Origin: Solea solea
Lineage: Eukaryota; Chordata; Actinopteri; Pleuronectiformes; Soleidae
Length of the DNA stretch: 64,000 nucleotides
Assembly: GCF_958295425.1 (NCBI RefSeq)
Contig: NC_081136.1
Location: forward strand, 21,148,890-21,212,889
Direction of reading: 5' to 3'
Position 1 is the first letter of the stretch. Each line of letters begins with the position of its first letter. The translations under genes were made by a program, and so were the position numbers. The notes under the pieces were generated by a model. The model was not told the DNA's origin, made no database searches, and saw only the letters and a program-made list of their open reading frames with translations. Positions 1-10,920 of the stretch are shown here, in pieces.

Positions 1-1070
1 ATCAAATTTTGATTGGCTGACGACACACGTCAGTCAAAGTTATAACCAAATAGAAAATGGCAGCTTCAACAAAAGGCCAGCAATACTACGAGAGCAGGTC
101 CACGGAGCTATGATGCGTTTAATGACATATGGAAAATCCAGCTCAGCTTCACGACAAGGTGCAATCATTTTTCATTTTGTCCTGTAAATTAAAGTAACAA
201 CAAGTCAGGATTATACTTCTGCCTTTCCTCCATGCTGTAGCTACGGGAAGTTTCACAGTCACCAAAGACTTCCAAGCTTCCAATTTGTGCGTCATTCAAC
301 CCAGACCTTGCTGTAGCCGTCGAGGTGATGCAGAAGTACAAATCAGTATCCCTGAAAACACGCAATTTTACCACAGAGAAAGTGGTCGGGTGTAGGGGTG
401 GATAGGAACCTATGGCTCGCCAAGTCTGTTGTTGTAAAATAATGGAAAATGTGATAAGAGGACCGAACATGTACTGGTGAAAACATTCATGTACATTAAG
501 CTACATAAACATAAATAAGTATGTTTATAAGTGTATAATCACATTAAAATAAAAGCCTTTGGTTTGTGTAGCCTTGGAATAAGCCTTTTATATGCACCTA
601 CAGGATTAATTCCCCACTGGAAAGCTGAATGTCTATTAAAACTGGTTCATCTATGTAGTAGAAATGTGAAATAATATTTGAAGCAAGTGCCTTCTTGGCT
701 GAGAAAGGCAGACAATTTATTTCTGGCTCATGTAGATGAATGACAACAACTCCCAGAATGCACTGCGCTCACTGCCCTGCGAGGCACAGCCATAGGCCAT
801 ACCCCCTCCTTACAGAGTGAAGCAGACAAAGAGCTATTTGTGTAAACACACAAATCCCTGTAAGGAATTAGTTGACAAATACATTATAGACTTCTAAAGT
901 ACTCAGGTTTTTTTCTGTGGCGCTAAATTGTACTGGAATGTGCAGTAAAAACAAGGAAAGGACAAGCAGTAAGTTCCCATCATTTGCCGTTCAGAGATTC
1001 AGAGCGGTGCAAACAACCTGATAGCTGATAGCGTTAGCCTGAAAGGCAAGATGAAGGCAATTCACTTCAG
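1..1070. other. unannotated AT-rich DNA, no gene seen
   Basis: No exon with a matching acceptor and donor, no RNA gene and no repeat family I recognise in this stretch. The open frames are short, lack family motifs and are consistent with chance. Confidence 0.5.
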
Positions 1071-1077
1071 TTTGCGA

Positions 1078-1217
1078 CATCGGAGGACATTTCACAGAAC
1101 TAAGAGGGAAGATATTTCTCAACTCAGGTGAAACTCAGGGAGGAAGCACATTATTCAAAAATACTACTGCCCCTCTAGTAATACAAAGCTTAATGCAAAT
1201 CGGTGAAGTATCCCTTT
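1078..1217 (-). mobile_element. terminal part of a TTAA-type non-autonomous DNA element
   Basis: Read on the minus strand, this begins AAAGGGATACTTCACCGATT and continues with an AT-rich segment containing GTAGTATTTTTGAA and GAGAAATATCTTC. The same modules, in the same order, form the end and inner arm of the inverted-repeat element at 26.17-27.12 kb, so these are two members of one family. Only one end is visible here. It is probably a truncated copy. Assignment to a superfamily is inference. Confidence 0.6.
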
Positions 1218-1793
1218 GAACAAAAATATGTTTTTACAGCCTGAACAGATGCATGTTCCAATACACCCACATACATGCCCAAAGCCATGAAGATGAGGAA
1301 GGAAACGGGAAGATGGAGAGAGTTGTGAAAAAGTGTTAACATCCTTTCTGGTACTTAAAGGTTTGTTACACTCTTAAGTCTTACTATTACATGTCAACAA
1401 TTATTATAGTTACACAATTTATTTTTTATATCACATTAAATCAAAGCAGTTAACATGATGATTTTGGCAGCACTTGCTTCTATACAGCTTAGATGCAACA
1501 GAAATATAAACGTGTTCAGTTAAGACTCTCGCAGTTTTTTTTTTTTATGACAGTGAAATATCCTCGTCTGGTTTAAAACTGAAGCAGTTCACAGCTGTTT
1601 GTTTACACCATTTTTTTTACTGAGCTGAACCAAAGAGCTCCTGTTGTCTGGACCACAGACTCTGGACATGGACATGGTGTCTGGTGAGACATCCTCTACC
1701 ACCTCCAGACAAATCCAAAAAAGTGTTTCCCTCACAATTTAGTATAGTTAAGTATAGTAAAGCACAGTAAAGTAATTTGGATGAGTCAGTTTT

Positions 1794-1795
<2 letters not shown>

Positions 1796-1857
<62 letters not shown>
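1796..1857. repeat. compound (CT)n(CA)n microsatellite
   Basis: About 24 CT units run directly into about 7 AC units. The frame across it would encode alternating Leu-Ser and then His-Thr, which is repeat read-through and not a protein. Confidence 0.95.
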
Positions 1858-2680
1858 CCTAAAAAATGGGCACACAGGGCCATAATTTCCTCTGCTGTCT
1901 ATTTAAAGTCCTGGAAAAAAACATACACATGCTATAATTTAGAGATCTGTAAGTGCTGCAGTGTTGCAATAACAGGCAACACTAAAGGTATCTTAGAGCA
2001 CTGAGGAAGATGAGCTGACAGACATCACACATGGCTCAGTATCTCTGTCCTTCATTTATGTATCGTTCCACTTAATGCTGTGTTTCCTGCTAATGCCTGC
2101 ATAAAGAATAAGCATAACCAGTGCCCCTAAAGTAGTTATAATGGCTCAGTGCTCATTTGAAGAAGACAGTGTCATTTATCAAAGGCTCTGCCAGTCTGTG
2201 TGTGCATGTGTGAGTCTCCTGCTCAGGACGCTGCTCGGCAATAAAACAGATGAAGGTTAGAGTCTGTGCACGTCATTAGGAAACAAGATTAAAACGGGGA
2301 CAAAAATGTGTGTGATTCTGAATGCTCATCCTCGTCTGTGTTATGCGTGTGCATTTTTCTTTTCAAACCTGCTCAGAGTCCAAGAGAATATTAAATGAGC
2401 TTTACCCGCTACCAGCAGCCATTCTCTTTTTGTTTTGTTTTTCTAACTAGAGCACGCATACCCAAACCAACACTGTTAGGACCCAATGACACATGATTCA
2501 GGTCAGGTTTAGACATATTATTACATATCACATTTTTTTTTATCAAATTCAGGTCATGCCACATGCATATGCTGTATTTTTGTTCTACATCTATGTGTGT
2601 TTTGAATTACTAAATTAATTGTCAACTATTTTGATAATCGATTTATGGGTTTGAGTGTTTTTTTTTATAATTTTTATTAT

Positions 2681-3725
2681 TCAATTCAATTCAATTCAAT
2701 TCAATTGTATTTGTATGGTGCCAAATCATATACACATTACACAAAATACCTTTACAATAATATGGAGAGAAGAGAAACCCAATGCAGCATGAGTAAGCAC
2801 TAGGCATCAGTAGAGAGAGAAAAAACTCCCCTTTAACAGGAAGAAATCTCTGGCAGAACCAGACTCAAAGATGTGCAGCCATCTGCCTCGACCGGTTGGG
2901 GTGAAAGGAAAAATGGGGGACAGAGGAGAGGTAAGGTAGAGACAGAAGCGAGAGACCAGGAGCAGATATATAACAGTTGTATCAAGTTAAAGGTCTATAG
3001 GACAGTTCTGAAACAGTTATGACATGTTTGAAATGTCATTTATACAAGCAGCAGTAGAGATTGTTGATTTAAAATTGATATCAACTTCAATTATAACATA
3101 TTAATAATTATAATAATACTACTGCTAGTGATAATAATAATAATAATAGCATCGAAACTGGATCTGGATCCCACAGCCTGCAAGATGAGGACAGTTAGAG
3201 AGAGGACAGGAAGGAAAGGCACAAACTAGGGAGAGAAATAACAAGGTGAATGACATGTAATTAAGTCATGTTCATACCCTGAGTATGAGGGAGTGTGAGT
3301 CGACCACAGAAAAGATGGTTCAGGTTTCCCTGAGCCAGCTTTAACGATAAGTTTTATCAAAAAGGAAGGATTTAGGTCTAACTTTAAATATGTTTGCACT
3401 TTAAATGTACACCTCACAAGTAAGCCTGATTTTAGGACCAAAAAAAAAAAATATATATATATCATCCTTTTCGGATGATATATATACTAGGTCCTTAAGG
3501 TATGGTGCCTGATCATTAATTGCTTTGTACGTGAGGAGGAGGATTTAAAATGTAATCCTAAACTGTAAGTGAAGCCAGTGTAGAGAAGGTTACACTGCAG
3601 TGATGTGGTCTGTCTTTGTAGTTCCTGTCAGAATTTGTGATGTAGCTTTTGAATTAACTGGAGGGTTTTAACAGACTTGTGGGAACATCCTGATATTAAT
3701 GAGTTGCAGTAATCCAATCTAGATG
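2681..3725 (+). mobile_element. TCAAT-headed teleost interspersed repeat, longest copy (about 1 kb)
   Basis: It starts with five TCAAT units, then TTTGTATGGTGCCAAATCAT. Recognisable modules follow: AACCCAATGCAGCATGAGTA, a TAACAGGAAGAAATCTCTGG block, CCATCTGCCTCGACCGGTTG, and near the far end GGGAACATCCTGATATTAAT and GAGTTGCAGTAATCCAATCT. These match, from memory, a repeat seen throughout teleost genomes. Two further partial copies lie in this window (29.4-29.5 kb minus and 58.8-59.06 kb plus), which confirms an interspersed family. No convincing protein is encoded. I do not know an agreed superfamily for it. Confidence 0.8.
3454..3486. repeat. perfect 14-bp hairpin inside the TCAAT repeat
   Basis: The arms are TATATATATCATCC (3454-3467) and its exact reverse complement (3473-3486), with loop TTTTC. 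It sits immediately after a 10-A run. Confidence 0.8.
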
Positions 3726-5168
3726 TTTTTTTCTTCATCTTTCTTTAATTCTTCATTTTTTTCACTCCTGCGTTGCTTAAATTTGGTTGCATTTCCATTA
3801 CTTTTTTTTTTTTCTCATAAAACAGTGCATTTGTATGTAAATGTTACTATTAAAAAAAGGTCTGAAGTGACCATTGTCCCCCAGAAATCTTCATATTATC
3901 AAATCTGGCCCGTGTTAAAAACGTTTGGACACCCCATTCCCGACAATTATGATTTTTTTTCTGCAGGTAGTAATACTAACGAAAAGGTGCAGGTGGATGA
4001 TAAACAGTAACTATCAGAACTGGTTTCTATGATTTCCAACTAGGATTAGATAGACATTAAAGCATTTTAAAAGAGAAATATGCAGGTTTGGACTTGGGGT
4101 GTATTAATAATCTGGTATTAAAAATGGCTGTGACTCCTCCTCCTAGTCTTCTTAAATGTGAACATTTTCTGTTTTTTTTGCTCCATATAACAAATAAATA
4201 ATCTTTTCAAGGTTAGAGAAACACAGATAAAACATTTTCAACATTTTCTGACATTTTATGGACCAAACAATTACATGATTAATTGAGAAAATAATTGACA
4301 GATTAATCAATCAACAACCAATCAGACCAGTGAACTGGACGACATATGCAGAGCAGTGGAAAATGTGTCGAAAAACATGTTTGTTTTAGTTTAGTAGTTT
4401 TCTAGGAACGATGGCTATGCCGCGATGGCATCTAATGACTTTTGCTCCCGACTTTTGAAGTACAGGATACTGTCAGGACTAATAGATGTTGAAGATAACT
4501 TAATCACAGCCACTGCAGAAACACATCTTAGCCAATTAGGTCTCTATGTTTTTCCTCCTGCTTTGAACTAAATGAATGGCACATGTGCCTCTCCTGGCAC
4601 AGAATGCTCATTAAATATCTTCAGACCGAAACGGTTTCTGTAGTGACTCCACTTTGTGCAGCCAAACATGAGCTTGAGAGGAGCCTATGCTAGCTCTTAC
4701 TAAAATCATGGCTGCAAGCAAGGATATCAGGGGAAAACAAAGGGCTCACCTTAAAAAAAACATATGCCTGTTTCTATTTACAATATCATAATAGCATGTG
4801 CATCGTTTATCTCTCCATTTAGACGACCTTTTTTTCGACTTTTTCTTTGTAAACCTCTCACTCCCCACACCAAAGTCCATAGACAAAATCAGTCGTCTTA
4901 CATCACAGCCTGCTTCGATCAGATAGTTCAAATGTGTCGTTTTTTTGACTTTGGTGTTGGATATCATTCTTTCAGATTTACCTCAGTGACACAAACTTAC
5001 CAAACGGTAAGCAGTACACCAGCAGCTCCTGCTGCAAGCGAATGACACTTTATTTTCTCTTTGGACTTTAGTGCAGAAGAGTACGGAGTTTAAGCAGGCA
5101 GCCATTTTTAAACCAGATGAGCCTTTTATGAAGTGGCTGCAGTCACTGGTCGCCATGTTTTCAGTAAA
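3726..5168. other. no gene or recognised repeat
   Basis: AT-rich sequence with short chance open frames on both strands. I see no splice-bounded exon or known repeat motif. Confidence 0.45.
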
Positions 5169-6239
5169 GCCATGTTTCCACCGAGTGGAACAGTTCGGTT
5201 TGGTATGTATTTTTTTTTCCATTTCTGGCACCCTTCCCTTGGGTTTGGAGCTAGACTGGCTTCACCCACGACTCTCAGCTGATTGGGAGAATGTCACTAG
5301 CTTGCGACCGGTGTTTCGTCAATGCCCACAGTCTATTCTCATACAAAGCTTGACTTCTTGTTGAGACGAACTGCCATTAACCGAGCAGGAAATGCTGGAT
5401 TTCCTCCATTGTTGTCTGTTGTACTGTTGTCTGGTGTGTCGCGTTTAAAGGGGACATAGACCAGAAGCTCCAATTAACGCTGCGTTTGTGTGTGTATCTG
5501 CGTCATTACCTCGTTTATGAAACCCTAAAGTTTCAGAACAAACAGTGCAGCCACTGCTGAGAAAATAGGGTTTTATTGTTTTCCTGGGCTCTGCGAAGCG
5601 GATCGGCACTTCCGTATGTTGATGTTGTCATCAGAATACCTCACCACTCCTCTCACCACCATAGCTCCTCCTGGTGCGGCACTAGTCTGGGCACATCCAG
5701 TTGCGTACATTCAACCGCAGAAGAACTGTCTCTTGTAGCTGCTGAGATGCAGAGCATCCACCGTGCCAGAGGGGGAGCTGTGTATCTTAGAGCTGGCCTA
5801 CCAATTACGTCACTTCCAGGTACCTGGCCAATCACAGGACAGTGGGAAAGCTCTCGTTGGCTGGCCAATCACAACACAGTCCACGTTCTGGGGGTGTGGT
5901 TTTGGTCTGAAACAGCGCGGCTGACGAGAGCGTCAGTGAGCAGATATTTTGATCGGCTCGTTTGCAGCGATGCGGAGGTTTTTAACCATGAAAACAAGTT
6001 AATATATGTAAGTAGACCTCCATAACTAACATATATGTGCGATACAAGCATTCGATGTCACCTTTAATGGTTTGTTGTTGCCGCACAGCTACGCCGTCAG
6101 GCTACATATCTCACTGGTGTGGATGCACAGCCCACACCTTGTCTACCAAGTAAAGGTACTGTTCTCAGTTGAAACGCAAGCCTGACCCAGGGCTTTACCT
6201 TTCCCAACCATACGGCACTGTACCATGAAGGAAACATGG
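5169..6239. mobile_element. outer DNA element with CCATGTTTCC inverted ends
   Basis: The left end reads CCATGTTTCCACCGAGTGGA and the right end, reverse-complemented, reads CCATGTTTCCTTCATGGTAC. Both continue with imperfect similarity (GTTCGGTTTGG against GTGCCGTATGG). The pair therefore looks like the imperfect terminal inverted repeats of one non-autonomous element. A second terminus of the family seems present near 41.83-41.89 kb. The middle is interrupted by a separate TTAA element. No transposase is visible and the superfamily is uncertain. Confidence 0.6.
5449..6063. mobile_element. 615-bp TTAA-flanked MITE nested in the outer element
   Basis: The ends are AGGGGACATAG and, reverse-complemented, AGGTGACATCG. 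Each is directly flanked by TTAA (5445-5448 and 6064-6067), the target duplication typical of Kolobok and piggyBac-type transposons. The element is GC-richer than its surroundings and carries a 149-codon open frame (5576-6025) with no transposase motif. I treat that frame as non-coding. Reading it as a Kolobok-like non-autonomous element is inference. Confidence 0.75.
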
Positions 6240-7687
6240 CATATGAGTGAGTTTTCCCTGTGTCAGGCTGATTCGTAGGGGGCACACATGCACAACACAG
6301 TATCTCATACAAGCACACTAACGATCACTTGAAAATTATCTGCGAGAGGGACTTATCTAGAGTGCTTTTACTTTGAAGCTGTTGAACAAATTTTTGTGTG
6401 TGACATATTTGACACTGAAACTGATCAAAGATCATTTTCACTGTCTGTTTTGCTGTGAAATCTGTGGCACATGGCAAAAATAAGACAAATTGACTCTTTA
6501 AGAGAAAAAATGCAGCATGCACCAATAGAACATACTTGAGTGTCACAAACACGATTACATGGATGATGAAATGAAAAGCCACATATTTTTTGACTCTCTT
6601 TTGCTGTTTTTGAGGAGAGGGTGAGGGGAGGGTGAAGTCATTGGTCATTAGTGAAACTGCTGATACGGTAGTCCATCCAGTAATACAGCTCTTCCATGTT
6701 GCACTCAGCTGTGCCTGGTTGCACTTGGTTGCATTTGGTTTGCACCAGTGGTTACGATCACCCAAAATTAAAATACGAACAAAACATTGCTGATATTTTG
6801 CTTGCGTTTGCATATGTGCCCTGTTTCATGAAAATAAAGCTCCATCTACTGTATATTCTATCATTATGTTCACATTCTTTACTATCAAAACGGTTGTGCA
6901 GCATTTTTGGAGGGTGGTTTTAGGAGGTGCTGACTATGAGTGCTGACTTTGTGTGCTGCCATTATGCATTAAACCAACCTGAGACAAGGACAGCCATCCT
7001 CACTGCAAACGTGGCTGCAAGTGGAAACACAAGTTTAAAAAAAAACAAAAAACAAATTACACCTCCTAGCTCAACCTAAAAAAAATCCCCATCTGATTGG
7101 GTCTACAATATCATAAGAATATGCTTATCTCAGAGTCTTTTCTGACTGGAAATTCAAGTTTTTCCATTCAAGATGTCACAATCTGGCTCAGGGATGCAAC
7201 AAAAATGGAACACAGATGCCAATAAACAATATAACAAAACTATTTATTTATAATTCAACTGAAGATCAAACAACCCACTCAAATAAGGTTAATATGAAAT
7301 GGAGGTGAGTATCAGTGTGTGTGCCATGTTGGAAGGACTGTAGGTGTGGTGAATGTTGTAAGGTGCATCAAACCAACAAACAAGAAGTCTGTCTGCCTGT
7401 GGAGAGGTGGAAGCAGGACAATGGGAGCAAGAGAGAGAAACTTCTGGGCAGCATGCAATTTATACTTGGGACACACATGGCAGGTGTGCCACATCAGTGT
7501 AGATGACGCTCCCAGCCCCGCCTTCTTCAACAGACAGGAACCTGAAAAGAGAAGTACACAACCAGCCCTGCTGTGTTATGGGAGAGAGGGACGTCACAAA
7601 GTCCAAAGAAAAAATCAGCAGGTCCACTGCTGCCTCATGTGCTAACTTTATGCTTAGGATTTCAAAACCTAAAATCACAAAATAAAT
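6240..7687. other. no gene; possible old LTR-like segment at about 7.19-7.57 kb
   Basis: The open frames here (including one of 162 codons, minus, 6325-6813) show no domain or splice context. The part from 7190 to 7570 vaguely recalls fish gypsy LTR sequence (for example CTCCCAGCCCCGCCTTCTTC near 7509), but I see no matched ends and make no firm call. Confidence 0.3.
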
Positions 7688-8029
7688 AGAGTTGTCAATA
7701 GATAAAAAAAAAATTAACCCATTAATCATAACCTCATATTTTGAAATTTGTTAATATAGATTAATCGTGAGTAAACGTTTGTTTTTCTCCTAAGGATTAA
7801 ATTAATGTGTAGTCAGACATTTGTGTGCATTTCATTGTTTATCTTTCTTTATAAACACAAAACTACACATACAATTATGTGATACAAAGGCACTAACCGC
7901 ACAATCAAATGCCAACCAGGTAATCTTAAAATAAAGGTTCAACATAGATGACTGCCGTCCTGCATGCAACAAGAACATTGTGTTAACATCACAACACAAA
8001 CATTTCACATTTGTCATGATGAAGAGAGC

Positions 8030-8051
8030 GAGAGAGAGAGAGAGAGAGAGA
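8030..8051. repeat. (GA)n microsatellite
   Basis: About 10 AG/GA units with one imperfect unit. It interrupts the hAT transposase relic. Confidence 0.9.
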
Positions 8052-8054
8052 ACG

Positions 8055-8325
8055 AAAGCACAGTCAGCCACATAGGACAGGTGTCTAAATAGAAGTCGTC
8101 GGGCAGCTGCCAGCATGTTACGGGCACTATCGGTGCCTAGAGTGGTTAGTTTGCCACTGACTTTCCACTCGTTGGCGATGTCGAGGAATTCCTCTGCATC
8201 TCAGCAATTAGTCGCTGTCAATCTGTTTTTTGACAGACAAGGCAAAGGATTGCAACTTCCAGTCAGTGTCAATAAAGTGTGCCATGACACCCAGGTAGTT
8301 GTCATATTGCATAAAACCTATGATT
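8055..8325 (-). pseudogene. hAT transposase fragment
   Basis: Two minus-strand peptide blocks recall the catalytic region of hAT transposases. One includes VMAHFIDTDWKLQSFALSV, like the common 'vTaHFIdddWkl' block. The other, about 100 bp further along, includes WKVSGKLTTLGTDSARNM, like the '..TDNasNM' block that carries a catalytic Asp in the family. They are in different frames, so there is at least one frameshift or indel, and the upstream BED finger and downstream dimerisation domain are not recognisable. It lies inside the TIR-bounded element, supporting a hAT origin. It cannot make an active enzyme. Confidence 0.7.
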
Positions 8326-9021
8326 CCATCACTCAGCTTCTTAAAATGAAACCTTCTGCCCAACAATCCCTCACCTCTCTCCATCTCCGTCTCTCCTGTC
8401 TGACTGACTTCAGGCAAATGACTGTTTCGCACAGATAAAAACACATTTCTTCCGACTCTACCTTGACTGAGACGATGACGACGACAAAAAAAAAAACGTA
8501 TACATCGCACTTATGATTAGCACTTCATAGTTTGGTTTACTTGAAGCTCTTACTTACTTCTAGCTCTTATTTGTACCCAAATGTTTAATGCACTTATTGT
8601 AAGTCGCTTTGGATAAAAGCGTCTGCTAAATGACATGTAATGTTATGTATTGTAATGTAATCATTTCCAGTGGTCAGCGCACATTCGAAATGAACAAACT
8701 TGCGTTAACTGCATTAAAATATTTTATCGTGTTAATCTCGGCTGTATTACTCACAACGATTAACGCGTTCACTTTGACAGCCCTAAAATATAACACATTT
8801 GAACACTTGCTGTGATATAAAATTGTTGATTTTCTTCCTATGGACTTCGGTAAAGGGTGAAGAGGTTTGCAAATCCACCCTAACTTCAGTTTTCTGTCAG
8901 AAAAGGACTAATAATAAGATCAAGCAGTCAACATACTGTATTTTTAAAGAGAGCAGGTGAATATTTAATCAATTATTTTTTCTTTGTGTCATCATTTAAT
9001 ATGTGTGTTGGTGCCTTTAAT

Positions 9022-9060
9022 GAATGGTTCTCAAACTCATGGTTATGGGGCAACAAACTT
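9022..9060. mobile_element. isolated hAT-like terminus
   Basis: GGTTCTCAAACTCATGG matches the start of fish hAT elements (consensus CAGNGGTTCTCAAACT). No partner end at a sensible distance can be assigned with confidence. Confidence 0.35.
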
Positions 9061-9380
9061 GCCAACCTTTTAGTTAAGATGTGCTTTTATTTGTTTTAAA
9101 TTAAGTGTTAATTAAAAACATCTTTTGGCTAATTTATCAGAATTCAGAATCCTAATTCCCAAGGGGAAATGGGGTGTCTTATATTTACTCCTTCAGAATT
9201 AAAATTAAAATAATGAATAAAATTAAGAAAATACAATATTAGTAGCAGATAAATAAATACCTTATCATGAAATATACGCAACATAGGTATGTGCATGACC
9301 TTAAAGTTCTATGACAATTAATAAGTGAATCATCAGTAGAATGTGTGAATGTGAAGTATTTATGCAAATAACTGTTTAGC

Positions 9381-9673
9381 GGGCGACGGTAGCTCAGTGG
9401 AAGTGCGAGTCGTCTTTCAACTCAAAGGTTGTGGGTTTGATTTCCGGCTTTGCTAGTCTACATGCAGATGTGTCCTTGGGCAACACCCACATTGCTCGTG
9501 ACGGCTGTGCCGGCACCGTGTGAATGGGTATGAAAGATGAGTGATAGGTAATGTGCTGCGCGTAGATGTGCTGTATGAAAGTGTGAGTGAATGAGTGAAT
9601 GGCAAATCTGTAGTGCAAAGCAGCTTTGATTGGTCATCAAGGCTAGAAAAGTGCTATAAATACCTACCATTTA
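9381..9673 (+). mobile_element. tRNA-derived SINE, near full length (family S1)
   Basis: The head contains a pol III A-box-like segment (GGTAGCTCAGTGGAAGTGCG) and a B-box-like segment (GGTTGTGGGTTTGATTTC). The body has TGTCCTTGGGCAACACCCAC and the tail has AAGCAGCTTTGATTGGTCA and GTGCTATAAATAC. The modules and their order match a SINE common in teleosts. A reverse-strand copy lies at 31.98-32.27 kb and fragments lie at 15.7, 26.0, 40.9 and 51.2 kb. Confidence 0.85.
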
Positions 9674-9676
9674 GTG

Positions 9677-9719
9677 TAATTATGCTGTCAAACCCACAGG
9701 GTTTATAAGAGCATAATTA
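9677..9719. repeat. compound hairpin next to the SINE
   Basis: The outer arms TAATTATGCT (9677-9686) and AGCATAATTA (9710-9719) are exact complements. The 23-nt loop holds a second stem, AAACCC / GGGTTT, around ACA. Confidence 0.7.
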
Positions 9720-10009
9720 TGTACATAAGCATAGGAAATGTATTGCACATGGATTAGTGTACCAAGTATTTTGTTATTGCACAGGTGGTGGTATGTCATG
9801 TTATGGACAAATTTGCTCTTGTCATGATTTGTATTGTGATTTGTGTCATGATAGTTTGCCATCTTTTAAAAGTGGTTCTTGTGTGTGGCTTGTGCAACCA
9901 CATTTCAAAAAACTCAATGATCCCTTTTAATTCCAAACTGCAGACCAATTAACAAAGACAGTACCCTCCTATGGTGGTGGTGGTGGTGTGTATGTGTTTG
10001 GGTTTAGAC

Positions 10010-10186
10010 CAGAGGTCCAATAGAATAATTAACACAGACCCTTTTATTTTGAAATTCTGTGTAATGTCTATTATATATATATATATATGTACAGTAATAT
10101 TGAGCTCATATGAATAATTTTTCACTTAACTGGCCCACTACTGGCCAGACTAAATACTCCAAGGTCGTTTGTGTTTGAGAACCCTG
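10010..10186. mobile_element. 177-bp hAT MITE with perfect 8-bp target duplication
   Basis: It starts CAGAGGTCCAA and ends TTTGAGAACCCTG, whose reverse complement is CAGGGTTCTCAAA. It is flanked by an exact 8-bp direct repeat, GTTTAGAC, at 10002-10009 and 10187-10194. An 8-bp duplication with CAGNG ends is diagnostic of hAT elements. The interior has a (TA)n tract and no coding capacity. The intact duplication suggests it is younger than most elements here. Confidence 0.88.
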
Positions 10187-10580
10187 GTTTAGACCAAAGT
10201 GCAATGAAAAGAGAACAGAGAAAAAAACCTTTAAAGGAATAATAGTAATTTCATTCGAAGGCGTAAATGAGGCACTGATTGCCCTAAATGTGAGTGGAGA
10301 TGAAAGTGTCAGCCTGCACCAAAGGAAGTAATGAAGAAGAAAATGACAACACGCACTCCTGCATGTGAGAAGGAACGCAGGGCGATAAACAACCTATTAA
10401 AAGAATTACAGCCCTGATGTTTCTGTATTGCTGACACACACACTTAGACACACAGTGCATCAACCTGGCTGGAAAACACTTTCAAGGTACTTGGAGTATA
10501 GGCACTTACTGATGCAATCATGCTGGGCACACATAATTATCATCATCATTACTGTTATTTTGTTTGTTTTGTTAGCCTTG

Positions 10581-10610
10581 CACACACATGCGCACACACA
10601 CACACACACA
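10581..10610. repeat. (CA)n microsatellite
   Basis: CACACACATGCGCACACACA followed by further CA units. Imperfect. Confidence 0.9.
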
Positions 10611-10747
10611 TATAAAAACATTTTAGCTGAGTCATGTTGTGGGCTGTTTATTTCTTCTTTATAGGAGAAGAATATTTGTTACACAAATATTGTTGACTAG
10701 AGACACTAGAGGGAACTGTCCTTAGAATGTAAACACATTTTCTGAAA

Positions 10748-10920
10748 TGACTAAAGCCTTATCCACACAGAAACAGCAATTTCCACAAATTATATTTTTC
10801 TTTGACGTTTTAAAAAGGTTTTCCATAAATATGGTATAATTTCAAGAAACATCCACACAAAACCCCCTGTAGAACATATGCCAGGCCTGTATGTGGCACT
10901 GTAGCAATGCTAAAGAAAGT
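10748..10920 (+). mobile_element. partial copy of a 'CCTTATCCACACAGAAACAG' element
   Basis: The start AAGCCTTATCCACACAGAAA matches, reverse-complemented, the end of a related segment at 25.08-25.11 kb (GTGGATGTGTGGATAAGGCC). Related interiors also occur at 24.5-24.64 kb and 53.84-54.02 kb. I infer a non-autonomous DNA element family. Its class is unknown to me. Confidence 0.45.

Larger units (their letters stand above)
7688..8784 (-). mobile_element. hAT-type DNA transposon remnant, about 1.1 kb
   Basis: The ends are AGAGTTGTCAATAGATAAAA at the left and, reverse-complemented, AGGGCTGTCAAAGTGAACGC at the right, so they share AGRGYTGTCAA. ATTAATC-rich subterminal sequence lies inside both ends. 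On the minus strand the body carries transposase relics (separate entry). An (GA)n tract at about 8030-8051 and the widespread fish motif GTCGCTTTGGATAAAAGCGT (about 8602-8621) lie within it. Flanks are AT-rich and a clean 8-bp duplication is not obvious. Heavily decayed. Confidence 0.65.

Noticed and set aside
1777..2004. open frame through (CT)n(CA)n
   Set aside because: Low-complexity Leu-Ser and His-Thr runs from a microsatellite.
5576..6025. 149-codon plus-strand open frame
   Set aside because: It lies wholly inside a TTAA-flanked MITE, has no known domain or splice context, and is explained by the higher GC content of the element.
6325..6813. 162-codon minus-strand open frame
   Set aside because: No signal peptide, domain, splice sites or conserved motif; composition resembles its AT-rich surroundings.
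7190..7570. solo LTR of a gypsy element
   Set aside because: Only a vague resemblance; no TG...CA ends, no target duplication and no second copy in the window.
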